The position numbers and the translations under genes are program-made. The notes under the pieces are model-generated. The model had not been told where the DNA came from. It was given only the letters and a program-made list of their open reading frames with translations, and made no database searches. From contig NZ_FNJV01000002.1 in assembly GCF_900103125.1 (NCBI RefSeq), forward strand, positions 682,001 through 746,000: a stretch of 64,000 nucleotides of DNA. Reading direction: 5' to 3'. This DNA comes from Mucilaginibacter sp. OK268 (lineage in GTDB: Bacteria > Bacteroidota > Bacteroidia > Sphingobacteriales > Sphingobacteriaceae). Shown here in pieces: positions 52,808 to 61,114 of the stretch; within the stretch, counting starts at the first letter, position 1, and the number at the start of each line of letters is the position of its first letter.

Positions 52808-53829
52808 ACTAACTTCAAAGTTAAGGTAATATGAAAAAGATTGTCGCTATTATTGATGGTTAAGGTATAATTATCTTTATACAACAAATTCAACCGCGAC
52901 CGGACGTTGGCCAAACCTATACCGGAGTTTTCATCTTTGGAGGTTACAGGTTCATCTTCGAATTTATTGCGTACCTCAAATATCATCTGGCCCCGATGTA
53001 CAGATAGTTCAATATCTATCTGCGGTTGTTCGTTGTAGCCAACACCATGTTTAAAAGCATTTTCTACAAAAGGTATCAGCAACATAGGTTCAATGGTATA
53101 CTGATCATCTTCCTTATCTAATTCAATCCGGCTGTTCACTTGTACATCGTTCCCGAAACGGAGTTTTTGCAGCTCAATATAGCTGCTCAGGTATTCTATT
53201 TCTTTTTGGAGCGCTACCTTTTTGCCCTGGGCATCATACAACATATAACGCATCAGATCTGACAGCATAATGAGCGATTGTTCCAGCTTGTCCGACTTTT
53301 TACGGGCCAGCGATACCAGGTTAGTCAGCACATTAAATAAAAAATGCGGACTGATCTGTGATCGAAGAAACTTGAGTTCGGTGAGCAGTTGCGTGGCCTG
53401 TTTTTCCTTTTGCTCCCGTTCGGTACGGATGCTATCAACAATTCGGCAATAGATCAAGCTGATGATAAAAACAACAATGGAGGGTGGGAAAACAAATTTA
53501 TAAATGGATGGATCCTTTGGCAACTTCGGAAACCATTCCACCATGATGTGGTGTTTTAACCAGAACGACCCAAAGATGAGCAGTATACAACAAATAATAT
53601 ACAGCAACCAAAAGCGCCTGTTATAAAACCTGGGATATAAGTATAAAGCATTGATGTAAAAAATAGCCAGGTGAATAATACCCGCTTCTGTAAAGAACAC
53701 GCCCGGTATCGAGCCAATAGCATATCCACTGGCTGCTGTAGAAACAAAATAGGGCAGCAATAGTATGGTGCTCCAGATAAGTACATGGAGCGTAATAGTA
53801 ATATACCGTACTTTAATAGCTACTTTCAT
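52804..53829 (-). CDS. LytS-like sensor histidine kinase
   Basis: A 341-residue membrane kinase with four predicted helices in the first 130 residues, a short coiled linker and a His_kinase (LytS/YehU type) domain. His162 in SQISPHFLFNVLTNL is the phospho-acceptor. The ATP-binding N-box is PFVENAFKHGVG and the G-box DENSGIGLANVRSRL. There is no extra sensor domain, so the signal is probably sensed in or through the membrane. Co-transcribed with the regulator and 26 bases after the DUF2306 gene, whose membrane protein could supply or relay the signal. Confidence 0.93.
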   Translation of the reverse strand: MKVAIKVRYITITLHVLIWSTILLLPYFVSTAASGYAIGSIPGVFFTEAGIIHLAIFYINALYLYPRFYNRRFWLLYIICCILLIFGSFWLKHHIMVEWFPKLPKDPSIYKFVFPPSIVVFIISLIYCRIVDSIRTEREQKEKQATQLLTELKFLRSQISPHFLFNVLTNLVSLARKKSDKLEQSLIMLSDLMRYMLYDAQGKKVALQKEIEYLSSYIELQKLRFGNDVQVNSRIELDKEDDQYTIEPMLLIPFVENAFKHGVGYNEQPQIDIELSVHRGQMIFEVRNKFEDEPVTSKDENSGIGLANVRSRLNLLYKDNYTLTINNSDNLFHITLTLKLV

Positions 53830-53855
53830 TTGATTGAATAAGCACCACGACGCGC

Positions 53856-54581
53856 TTATTGATGCATAAATTTAATAAAGGGATCATTAGTTAGGGCATT
53901 TACAACACTTTTAGTTTTTACCAGGCGACTTCTGCCTATCCAATATTCAGCCGCAATAAGGTGCAGCACAAAGCCTATCCAAAACCCGATACCAAAAAAC
54001 TCTTTGGGCGTTAAGCCGGTAAAACGACTGGTGGCGAAAAATATCCCGTTAATTATCCGGATGGTAGTTATAGCCATTCCAATAGCATAAACACGGATGG
54101 CCCACTCCCGGTGTTGCAAAAGTTTATGTTGCTGCACCTGCTGAAAAGCCTTGAACAAAGCATACAGAAAGAACAGGGAAAACAATACAGTTGCCGCAAC
54201 CTGGTTAGCACCACCTATAGCCGGTACAACAAAGCTCATGATCAACGCGGTTATACCTATCACTATGCCACTTATCAAAAATAATCGCCCGCTCAAACGG
54301 TGCCAGCGAGGGTAATGGGTTCGTATGCTTTGAATAAATTGAAATGGCCCGGTAAGCACAAAAACAAGGCCGGGGATAATATGAATAAGGATTAATAAAG
54401 GAAAATGTGCAAGACTGTCATCTATTTGGGTAAAATTATTTTTAACCACAGGCGGCTGATAGCCATTGATCAGCACAGGTATTAAGGTCAGCATGCGGCG
54501 TACTACGATAACAACTCCGATGAATGATAGAAAAGCAATAATACCATATAATAAACGGGGACTTGATGCTGACTTTTTCAT
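53856..54581 (-). CDS. DUF2306 integral membrane protein
   Basis: A 241-residue multi-pass membrane protein of the DUF2306 family, function unknown. The start MKKSASSPRLLYGIIAFLS was preferred over a Met 12 codons upstream, because that codon lies upstream of the predicted -7 box and could not be in the message. About six helices: GIIAFLSFIGVVIVV, FPLLILIHIIPGLVFVLTGP, HRLSGRLFLISGIVIGI, VAATVLFSLFFLYALFKAF and others; the conserved HxxP-x-GP and HRLSG patterns are present. It lies immediately upstream of the kinase gene, suggesting a role in signalling. Confidence 0.85.
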   Translation of the reverse strand: MKKSASSPRLLYGIIAFLSFIGVVIVVRRMLTLIPVLINGYQPPVVKNNFTQIDDSLAHFPLLILIHIIPGLVFVLTGPFQFIQSIRTHYPRWHRLSGRLFLISGIVIGITALIMSFVVPAIGGANQVAATVLFSLFFLYALFKAFQQVQQHKLLQHREWAIRVYAIGMAITTIRIINGIFFATSRFTGLTPKEFFGIGFWIGFVLHLIAAEYWIGRSRLVKTKSVVNALTNDPFIKFMHQ

Positions 54582-54602
54582 ACATGGATACTTAGTATGA
54601 TA

Positions 54603-54610
54603 TAAAACTA
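54603..54610 (-). promoter_or_regulatory. -7 box of DUF2306-kinase-regulator operon
   Basis: On the minus strand TAGTTTTA, identical to the TonB receptor box except for the last base. The first operator half-site starts 32 bases upstream, the same distance as before the receptor gene. Confidence 0.55.
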
Positions 54611-54634
54611 CCCGCATAAATGTTTACGTCTACA

Positions 54635-54686
54635 CAGAATAGACTAAACAGGAAACTGTGTAGACAAACCGGTAAAGTGTATAGAT
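54635..54686 (-). promoter_or_regulatory. Predicted LytTR-type operator, three half-sites
   Basis: On the minus strand ATCTATACAC (54686-54677), GTCTACACAG (54665-54656) and GTCTATTCTG (54644-54635): three direct repeats with exact 21-base period. In addition GTCTACACAG at 54656-54665 is mirrored by an inverted copy at 54628-54637. Confidence 0.65.
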
Positions 54687-54697
54687 GATACTTATTG

Positions 54698-55162
54698 CTA
54701 TTTCTTTGGGATAACAGCTGTAGCTTCTATTTCAACCAAAATATCATCCCTGAATAGTTTATTGACCTGCACTAACGTACTGGCTGGCGGATGGTTGGTG
54801 TTCACAAATTTATCCCTGATGTTACGCAGCACCTGTACCTGCGAAACATCAGTCATATAATAATTAAGTTTCACAACATCCTTCATAGATCCCCCCGCGG
54901 CTTCAACTATATTTTTGATATTGGTAAATACCTGCTGAATTTGGGCTGTAATATCATCTTTACCTACCAGTTGGCCATCCTTATCCAGGGCAACCTGCCC
55001 GGATAGTATAAGCATGGTGCTTTTACCCAGATCAATGGTAACCGCTTGTGAATATCCTTTTGGCGTACTTACCGATGAGGGATTTATAAATGCGATATCA
55101 CTTGTTTGTGCAAAACCTGCCGAGGAAATAAATAGCAGGAAGAGATAAAGATGTTTTTTCAT
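54698..55162 (-). CDS. Exported Rid-family protein lacking the catalytic Arg
   Basis: A 154-residue protein of the RidA/YjgF fold. The start MKKHLYLFLLFISSAGFAQ gives a signal peptide, so it should be periplasmic, unlike cytoplasmic RidA. Fold motifs: GYSQAVTIDLGKSTMLILSGQVALDKDG and NTNHPPASTLVQVNKLF, DILVEIEATAVIP. Where RidA enzymes have HPARS with the carboxylate-binding Arg, this protein has HPPAS (Ala127), so imine deaminase activity is unlikely. It follows the M28 peptidase gene by 103 bases and precedes the LytTR operon. Function is unknown; a ligand-binding role is possible. Confidence 0.85.
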   Translation of the reverse strand: MKKHLYLFLLFISSAGFAQTSDIAFINPSSVSTPKGYSQAVTIDLGKSTMLILSGQVALDKDGQLVGKDDITAQIQQVFTNIKNIVEAAGGSMKDVVKLNYYMTDVSQVQVLRNIRDKFVNTNHPPASTLVQVNKLFRDDILVEIEATAVIPKK

Positions 55163-55265
55163 AGGGTAAGTATTTGACAATTATTGGCCTCTTGTGGTAA
55201 TTGAGCTTAGCAAATTAGTTGGCATCCTTCTATTCAGGATGCCAACCGATGATTATTATTTCGGG

Positions 55266-56828
55266 CTATTTATCCAATCCACCCCTTCGGGTAGCCTTAA
55301 CCTGGACAGGCCATTTAATGCCTTCCGTTTTTGTATTGGTGGTTTTAGCCGGATCTTCGCTGGCCATGTAGGCCATAATAGCGGCCAGGATAGCGTTGTT
55401 CTTCAGATCGTCGAAAACTACTTTGTCATAGGTATCGCGGTTGGTATGCCAGGTATAGGAACCGTACGACCAATTCAATGAGCTTAACGAAAAGCCAGGG
55501 GCACCAACAGCCACAAACGAAGCAAAATCAGATCCACCACCACCAGGCTGTCCCGGGAAGTTTGTTTTGATGCGATTTTTAATAGTATCCGGCACGGCTT
55601 CCAGCCAACGGCTTAAATAATCCTTAGCATCGGCAAAGCCCTGTCCAGATAGGTTTACTACCCTGCCAGTCCCGTTGTCCTGGTTAAACAGGGCTTGTAG
55701 GTTTTGTACAATTTCGGGATGATCTTCCACAAAAGCACGTGAACCGTTCAGGCCTTCTTCTTCACTGCCCCAATGCCCAACCAATATGGTGCGTTTGGGA
55801 TGTGGGTAATATTTTTTCAATAAGCGCATAGCCTCCATCATGGTAAGCGTACCGGTACCATTATCCGTAGCGCCGGTGCCGCCATCCCAGGAATCAAAAT
55901 GGGCAGATAGCATTACATATTCGTTAGGCTTTTCTGTACCTTTTATTTCGGCAATGGTATTAAATGTGGGCACTACACCCAGTTCCTTTGATTCGGTATG
56001 CATGCTGATCACCGGTTTTCCGCCCGATTCACTCAGCCTGTACAACATCCCATAATCTTCCAGCGCGATATCAACTGTAGGTACTATTTTGGTATAAGCG
56101 CCAAATATTTTATCAACCCCAAAACCAGCCGACCAGTTGTTGGTCAATATGCCCACAGCACCTGCTTTTTCAAGCGCTACAGGAAGCGTACGGGTAGTAT
56201 ATCCCGTTTTGCTGATGCGTTTGCGCCAGGCATCGGTCATGGCTGTACGCTCGGCTTTCATTTTTTCAAATGACTCTTTGAGGGCAAATTCCTGCCAGTT
56301 ATAATCGGGCCGGCCGGTTGGCTGGCACATGGATATCATCACAAATTTACCTTTTACATTAGGCAGCCATTGCTGAAAAGCAACAGAATCGGCCAGATCA
56401 GGAATAATGATCACTTCAGCACTCACTGTCTTTTTACCCATGCCCGGGCTCCAGGCCAATTGGGTGCCCTCCAATGATTTTACCCGTGGAGATACCATAT
56501 CAATGTGCGATATACCCCGTTCCCATCCGCGCCATTCGCCCCATTTTTCGTTATGGGCATCTATGTTCCAGCTTTTGTATTTGGCTATAGCCCAGTCATT
56601 AGCCTGTTTCATTTGGGGTGTGCCCACCAAACGGGGACCGACGCCATCAAAAAGCTCATGAGCCAGTTTTTCAAGCTGCGAATTATTGGTTTCTTCCTGC
56701 ATAATGCCGTCAATGACCGCCTTACTGGATTGTGCCTGGCTGATACCGCTGCAAAGCAGGGCGCTTACCATCAATGGGATGGCTTTGAGCCAACAATTAG
56801 TGAGTAGATTAAGATCAGTGGTTTTCAT
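55266..56828 (-). CDS. M28 family zinc metallopeptidase, secreted
   Basis: A 520-residue exported di-zinc aminopeptidase or carboxypeptidase of the M28 group. Signal peptide up to about residue 33 (CSGISQAQ). A protease-associated-type insertion at about 130-250, then the catalytic core: LSAHFDSWDGG with His310, ATDNGTG with bridging Asp322, and WGSEEEGLNGS with Glu356/Glu357 as base and ligand, followed by the DNGTGRVVNLSG segment; a C-terminal His in YTWHTNRDTYD completes the zinc site. It stands upstream of the Rid-like gene in the same direction. Likely use: breakdown of external peptides. Confidence 0.92.
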   Translation of the reverse strand: MKTTDLNLLTNCWLKAIPLMVSALLCSGISQAQSSKAVIDGIMQEETNNSQLEKLAHELFDGVGPRLVGTPQMKQANDWAIAKYKSWNIDAHNEKWGEWRGWERGISHIDMVSPRVKSLEGTQLAWSPGMGKKTVSAEVIIIPDLADSVAFQQWLPNVKGKFVMISMCQPTGRPDYNWQEFALKESFEKMKAERTAMTDAWRKRISKTGYTTRTLPVALEKAGAVGILTNNWSAGFGVDKIFGAYTKIVPTVDIALEDYGMLYRLSESGGKPVISMHTESKELGVVPTFNTIAEIKGTEKPNEYVMLSAHFDSWDGGTGATDNGTGTLTMMEAMRLLKKYYPHPKRTILVGHWGSEEEGLNGSRAFVEDHPEIVQNLQALFNQDNGTGRVVNLSGQGFADAKDYLSRWLEAVPDTIKNRIKTNFPGQPGGGGSDFASFVAVGAPGFSLSSLNWSYGSYTWHTNRDTYDKVVFDDLKNNAILAAIMAYMASEDPAKTTNTKTEGIKWPVQVKATRRGGLDK

Positions 56829-56953
56829 CTAAGTGATTTGTTTTTTAACTGAGATGAAGCTATCATCAGCGATTTTATTATTATTAGTAGCCGATGATGG
56901 TTTCATGAACCTAATTTATAAAAATTGAACGGCCCTTTATAATTTTGTTCTAT

Positions 56954-57068
56954 AAAGTGGGTTTACATGGTTTACACTTTTTATGGTTAACATTTATATA
57001 TATTATTGATAATCAAATAATTAAATATATTTTATCATCAAAAGTGGGTTTACACTGTAAACCATAAA
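56954..57068. repeat. 117-bp repeat, copy 2, inverted to 29375-29491
   Basis: Read on the minus strand it follows copy 1 from TTTATGGTTTACAGTGTAAACC to AACCATGTAAACCCACTTT with about seven mismatches. The central palindrome GGTTTACA-G-TGTAAACC is kept; its centre base differs. The pair brackets the glycan locus, the permease and the LytTR locus in inverted orientation. Confidence 0.85.
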
Positions 57069-57105
57069 ATAAAGCATTCCATGTCATTAAAACTTACTAA
57101 GAAAC

Positions 57106-57258
57106 CTCCATGTCATTTCGACAAACAGCGATGGACAACGTGTTGGCGTGAGGAGAAACTATCTCTCGACCGGAGGGAGAAATCTTATACGCCCTGCAAT
57201 TACAGCTTTGCACAACGCAAAAGATTTCTCCTCGTACCTCGTTCGAAATGACATGGAG
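57106..57258. repeat. Palindromic element with 16-bp perfect termini
   Basis: CTCCATGTCATTTCGA (57106-57121) and TCGAAATGACATGGAG (57243-57258) are exact complements around about 120 bases that include GAGGAGAAA and AGATTTCTCCTC in opposite orientation. It belongs to the widespread GTCATTTCGA type of Bacteroidota intergenic repeat. Confidence 0.75.
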
Positions 57259-57391
57259 ACTTATTCGTGACTCACATTTAATTATGCACTTTTTTACTCC
57301 CAAATTAACTTCTGAGCAAACAATTTGTGGCATATCATACTTTTTAGTCCGGATGACTTATATTTGTTCATTCCAAACATCAAAATTTACC

Positions 57392-57745
57392 ATGAAATTA
57401 TTTGTCGGCGGCTTTCCTCTTGATATTGCAGAAATTGAATTAGTCAAAATATTCAATTCCTTTGGCACCGTTAATACCATCAAGATAGTGCGGGATAAAA
57501 AGACCCGTAAGTGCAAAGGATATGCTTTCCTTGAAATGACCGACCAGGCTGGTGCCGACCGCGCTATTGAAGGACTTGACGGCACCCCCATGGGCGACCG
57601 CCTACTTAGCGTAAAACCAGCCGCCGATAAACCAGCTCCCAAACCGCCAATGCAACAACGGAGTTTTCGCCCGCAACAAAGTGGCAGCTATTCCAATACA
57701 AGACCGGAAAAAGATTTTGCAGCTAAAAAACGGCCAAGGATATAG
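57392..57745 (+). CDS. RRM-domain RNA-binding protein
   Basis: A 117-residue protein with one RNA-recognition motif and a basic tail, as in bacterial glycine-rich/cold-shock-linked Rbp proteins. The start was set at MKLFVGGFPLDIAEIEL, where RNP2 (LFVGGF) begins; an upstream in-frame Met would add 48 residues unlike the family. RNP1 is CKGYAFLEM. The tail from residue 85 is rich in Gln, Arg and Lys (SFRPQQSGSYSNTRP). Probably cytoplasmic and involved in RNA folding or translation control. Repeats flank it on both sides. Confidence 0.93.
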   Translation: MKLFVGGFPLDIAEIELVKIFNSFGTVNTIKIVRDKKTRKCKGYAFLEMTDQAGADRAIEGLDGTPMGDRLLSVKPAADKPAPKPPMQQRSFRPQQSGSYSNTRPEKDFAAKKRPRI

Positions 57746-57769
57746 CGTATTAACCCATTTATAAAGAAT

Positions 57770-57999
57770 ATGTCATTGCAAGCACAGCGTGGACAACCGA
57801 CCGTAGGGAGTTCATTAATACCTTAAAAACAATTAACAACATTAATAATCTCCTCGCATGCTCACCGATTAGAATAGCTACGAGATTGCTTCGTCGTTCC
57901 TCCTCGCAATGACATGAGAGAGAGACGTCAAGGAGCTCCGTCGAAGCATGGTGGGTGGGCCTCTGCGCGCGCCCTTCGACAAGCTCAGGGTGACAGGCC
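57770..57999. repeat. Two adjacent palindromic repeats
   Basis: The first has termini ATGTCATTGC (57770-57779) and GCAATGACAT (57906-57915) and inner CCTCGC-type segments. The second, 57927-57999, is a core-only copy of the 10758 element (AGCTCCGTCGAAGCATGG, ..., CCCTTCGACAAGCTCAGGGTGACA). Together they fill the 255-base gap between the convergent RRM and patatin genes; no gene was seen in it. Confidence 0.75.
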
Positions 58000-58000
58000 T

Positions 58001-60847
58001 CTATCTCTTTACTTTTTCGGCAGTACCAAAACGTTCCAATACTTTGTTAATGGTAACGCTGTCGCGCAATACGCTTAAGCGCATCCGGGTCATGGCATAA
58101 TCTGATATTTGCCAGCCGAGCGGCAATACTGGCCAGATCCGGGTGTTCGGAACCCTTTCGGCAGTGGGGCGGAACAGGTAAAACCCATAATGCTTTATGC
58201 GGGAGATGGAGTAATTCCAGTCTTCTGATTTTTTCATATATCCTATACGGCTATTCAATATGCCTACAGGAGGTGCCAGCGGCTCAAATAAATTACCGGG
58301 TTTACCTGTAGCCTCTGTTTGTTGCACCGAGTTTGGCAATGACAGGAATTGCGGCTGAATATGGTTAAATATAGTATCCTCTTTAATCAACTTACTGCGC
58401 ACCCGTTCAAAAACTGTCAGCACTCCCAGTGAGGTCTCCGCACCCGAATTATCCCAGGTACCACCATCCGTAAAATGATGTTTGCCATTTAGTTTGGCAG
58501 TAGGGCTTACATAAGGGAACCGGGCACTTAAAAATGCGGCGGTGCTCAGGCGCAGATCACCGGGATCTTCAATTTCCTGCTCTAAAAATACGGTTGAAGG
58601 AAAATCAAGACTATCCAACATTACCGGGGCCGATATCCCTTTTTTACCACTATCCACATCAAATGTATTGGCAAATAGCAGGGGAACTTCATAATGGCCG
58701 CCTTTCCACATCCTGCCTAAAGTAACTTTCATATCCAGGTGATGCGCGTCGGTGTGCCTTTCCCAATCCTCTTCCATCAATCTTGCCCTATCGGCCCAGG
58801 GAGCCACTCCTAATGACGAAGCCAGCATATCCCTACCCAGCAAGGCAACTATATTTGAGGTGAGATAATCATTACGATAGATGGCCAATGAGTTAACCGG
58901 GTAAAAAACAGTATCCCTAACCGGATCTTGTCGATGCTGATACCTCGCATTGCAAAGCAGCGACAGCCCTATTGTACCACCCGATGCGCCGGAATAGGAA
59001 AATACGTAATGCTGAAAGTCGTGGGTATTGATCTCATGATAGCGTTCTTTTACCAGGCTATCCAGCGTTCCCACAACCATGGTTGTCCAAACCGTGGCAC
59101 GCAGCCCTCCGCCATAAGCATTTACAAAAAACACCGGGTAAGGTGTACCAGGGTTGCGGGCTACAAAAGCTTTAATTTCCTGCTTGCGGCTTTTAAGCCA
59201 GTTTTCGGTATAGCGGTCTAAAGAATCTAATGATTTATGATAGTTCTCTTGTTTCTGAACATAAGCTTCATGATACGCGGTTATCGTGCTTATCGACCGG
59301 TACAGGGTGAACATCAGCAAAAAGGTGATCAAACTAAAGCCCGTTTTCTTTCCGGCGAATAACAAAAAGGAAAAGAATAACAGATAACCCGCCGCCGCGC
59401 ATAATACCACAGGCATGGTATAATACCGGTTATTACTGGTCAATTCATTTAAAAATGGCGGGAAATTACATAAGATAAAGAACAGCATAGCTATCGTGCC
59501 GCCAAAGGTTATCCAGGGTGCCGCGTGCCATTTACGGATCCCCGGGATACCTGTACGCAAAGCCGTAGTGATCACAAACATGGCCGATAAAAAGAACAGG
59601 TCAAGCGATAAATAAGCCAAAAAATGAGGTTCCCGGTTACGCTTACCATCAATACTGCCCCAGATGATCATGGGCAACACCAAAGCGGCCATGCTTACCC
59701 AAAAACGCCATGGAACTACTTTACCCTCTGATTTGAATAATTTATCTAACCATTTATACCGCAATACGATCTTATAAAAGATAAGCGAAGCCAGCAGCAG
59801 CACCAGCGGAGGTACATCTTTCAACAGGTAATCGATCTGGTAGGCATTCATCGTTTGCAGGATGCCTGTAGCGGGTATCAGGAAAGCGGCAGCGCCGAAC
59901 AGCCTGGCCGTTTCCACCTTTAAGGATGGTCTGGAACCCGCGGGCAAACGACTGGTGTCAAAATCAACAGGGCCTATAAAAAACCGTTTATAGCTTATTT
60001 TGATGGAGTTATCAATAACCTTGGGCAAATGCCAGCACATCAGCGCCAGCAAACTTATTGCCAGCAGGAAATAAAAGCTGGCCCATCGTGAGGTATTGAT
60101 CGACAGCAGCATATCCTGGATCTGCGCACTGATAAAAAGCCCCAGGAAAAAAACTAACAGCATGATCAGCACAATACGAAAACGCCAGGAATAGGTGATC
60201 AGGCGCCCTATCCAGGCTGTTGTATACTCGAGCCAAAACCGGGGTTTACCTAATTTAAAACCCTCATACAGCAGTTTGCCAAATACAAAAGCCAGCAGCA
60301 GGTATTTGACACATGCAGGCAAACCGATCAGCATAGCATCGGGCAGCGGCAGCTTCAGTTTAAAATGCATCAGGGCCCGGTTGGTCATGATGTTTTCAAA
60401 CACATCCAAAAGTGCCGCCAGGATCACCAATGCACTTAATGTGATCACGGTACGCTGCGGGATCACCCTGCGGCGCGGGTTAGCTTTTTGGCTCCCTATC
60501 CGGAAGATGAGGATAAGCAGGATACCTACATAAACCCCTATGAAGCTATAGTCGGCATTGTTCCGAAAAATCGCCGTTTCGATACCGGTTATGGTTTCTG
60601 GATAGGTGGTTTCGCGGGTATAGATCTGGTTTTTCTTAAAGCCGGCATGCCATTCTTTTAAGATGGAATCCCTGCGGGCATTGCTGGTATTAATTTCCCA
60701 GTTGATGATACCCGAAGGCGCGTACTTGGTGATGATGAGGTAATTATCCTTCAGCGTCATACTGCCAATAACCAGCAAAGCCATCAGCAGCAATGAAAAA
60801 ACAGACGAAAAATGACGGTTGACCCAATTCTGTAAACGCCGGAACAT
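58001..60847 (-). CDS. Membrane-embedded patatin-like phospholipase
   Basis: A 948-residue protein. The N-terminal half (about 15-530) is a multi-pass membrane region of roughly 10-12 helices with no recognised transporter motif. The C-terminal part (about 565-880) is a patatin-like lipase: oxyanion loop YGGGLRATVW (Gly577-579), nucleophile YSGASGG (Ser622) and the DGG catalytic Asp in FTDGGTWDNSG (Asp794), so the Ser/Asp dyad is complete. Predicted to cleave acyl esters of membrane lipids with the catalytic part on one side of the inner membrane. The large membrane module is unusual. Single gene; substrate unknown. Confidence 0.85.
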   Translation of the reverse strand: MFRRLQNWVNRHFSSVFSLLLMALLVIGSMTLKDNYLIITKYAPSGIINWEINTSNARRDSILKEWHAGFKKNQIYTRETTYPETITGIETAIFRNNADYSFIGVYVGILLILIFRIGSQKANPRRRVIPQRTVITLSALVILAALLDVFENIMTNRALMHFKLKLPLPDAMLIGLPACVKYLLLAFVFGKLLYEGFKLGKPRFWLEYTTAWIGRLITYSWRFRIVLIMLLVFFLGLFISAQIQDMLLSINTSRWASFYFLLAISLLALMCWHLPKVIDNSIKISYKRFFIGPVDFDTSRLPAGSRPSLKVETARLFGAAAFLIPATGILQTMNAYQIDYLLKDVPPLVLLLASLIFYKIVLRYKWLDKLFKSEGKVVPWRFWVSMAALVLPMIIWGSIDGKRNREPHFLAYLSLDLFFLSAMFVITTALRTGIPGIRKWHAAPWITFGGTIAMLFFILCNFPPFLNELTSNNRYYTMPVVLCAAAGYLLFFSFLLFAGKKTGFSLITFLLMFTLYRSISTITAYHEAYVQKQENYHKSLDSLDRYTENWLKSRKQEIKAFVARNPGTPYPVFFVNAYGGGLRATVWTTMVVGTLDSLVKERYHEINTHDFQHYVFSYSGASGGTIGLSLLCNARYQHRQDPVRDTVFYPVNSLAIYRNDYLTSNIVALLGRDMLASSLGVAPWADRARLMEEDWERHTDAHHLDMKVTLGRMWKGGHYEVPLLFANTFDVDSGKKGISAPVMLDSLDFPSTVFLEQEIEDPGDLRLSTAAFLSARFPYVSPTAKLNGKHHFTDGGTWDNSGAETSLGVLTVFERVRSKLIKEDTIFNHIQPQFLSLPNSVQQTEATGKPGNLFEPLAPPVGILNSRIGYMKKSEDWNYSISRIKHYGFYLFRPTAERVPNTRIWPVLPLGWQISDYAMTRMRLSVLRDSVTINKVLERFGTAEKVKR

Positions 60848-60956
60848 ATAAATGTGAATAATTTAAAGTTACAGAAAAAAGTATGATCGATGGATTATTT
60901 CATTCGTCATTTTATTCAAATCGGTACAATCCTACAGCCTTAAGCGGGTAATAACT

Positions 60957-61098
60957 CGCGAGTAGATATTTCCAAAAAAGGGTGTCATGCTGAGCTCCGT
61001 CGAAGCATGGTGGGTTGGCCTCTGCGCTCTACCCTTCGACGGAGCTCAGGGTGACAGCCCCCTTTTGGGATATTATTTGTTATGTCTACTCATATGCG
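60957..61098. repeat. Palindromic MITE-like element, copy 2
   Basis: Same as 10758-10909: it begins GCGAGTAGATATTTCC, core GTCATGCTGAGCTCCGTCGAAGC to GGAGCTCAGGGTGACA, and ends TGTCTACTCATATGC. It reaches to within about 20 bases of the sugar-porter gene's 3' end. The 3' part of the element is better preserved than its 5' terminus. Confidence 0.8.
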
Positions 61099-61114
61099 GC
61101 ATTATTTACCTTTA

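Larger units (their letters stand above)
56829..57391. other. Repeat-rich gap between M28 and RRM genes
   Basis: A divergent gap containing two unrelated repeats: the inverted copy of the 29-kb repeat (56954-57068) and a palindromic element with perfect 16-bp termini (57106-57258). No gene was seen. Bases 57259-57391 contain the leader of the RRM gene. Confidence 0.65.

Noticed and set aside
57248..57391. Upstream start for the RRM protein
   Set aside because: The extra 48 residues begin in a palindromic repeat and precede the RNP2 strand with no family similarity.
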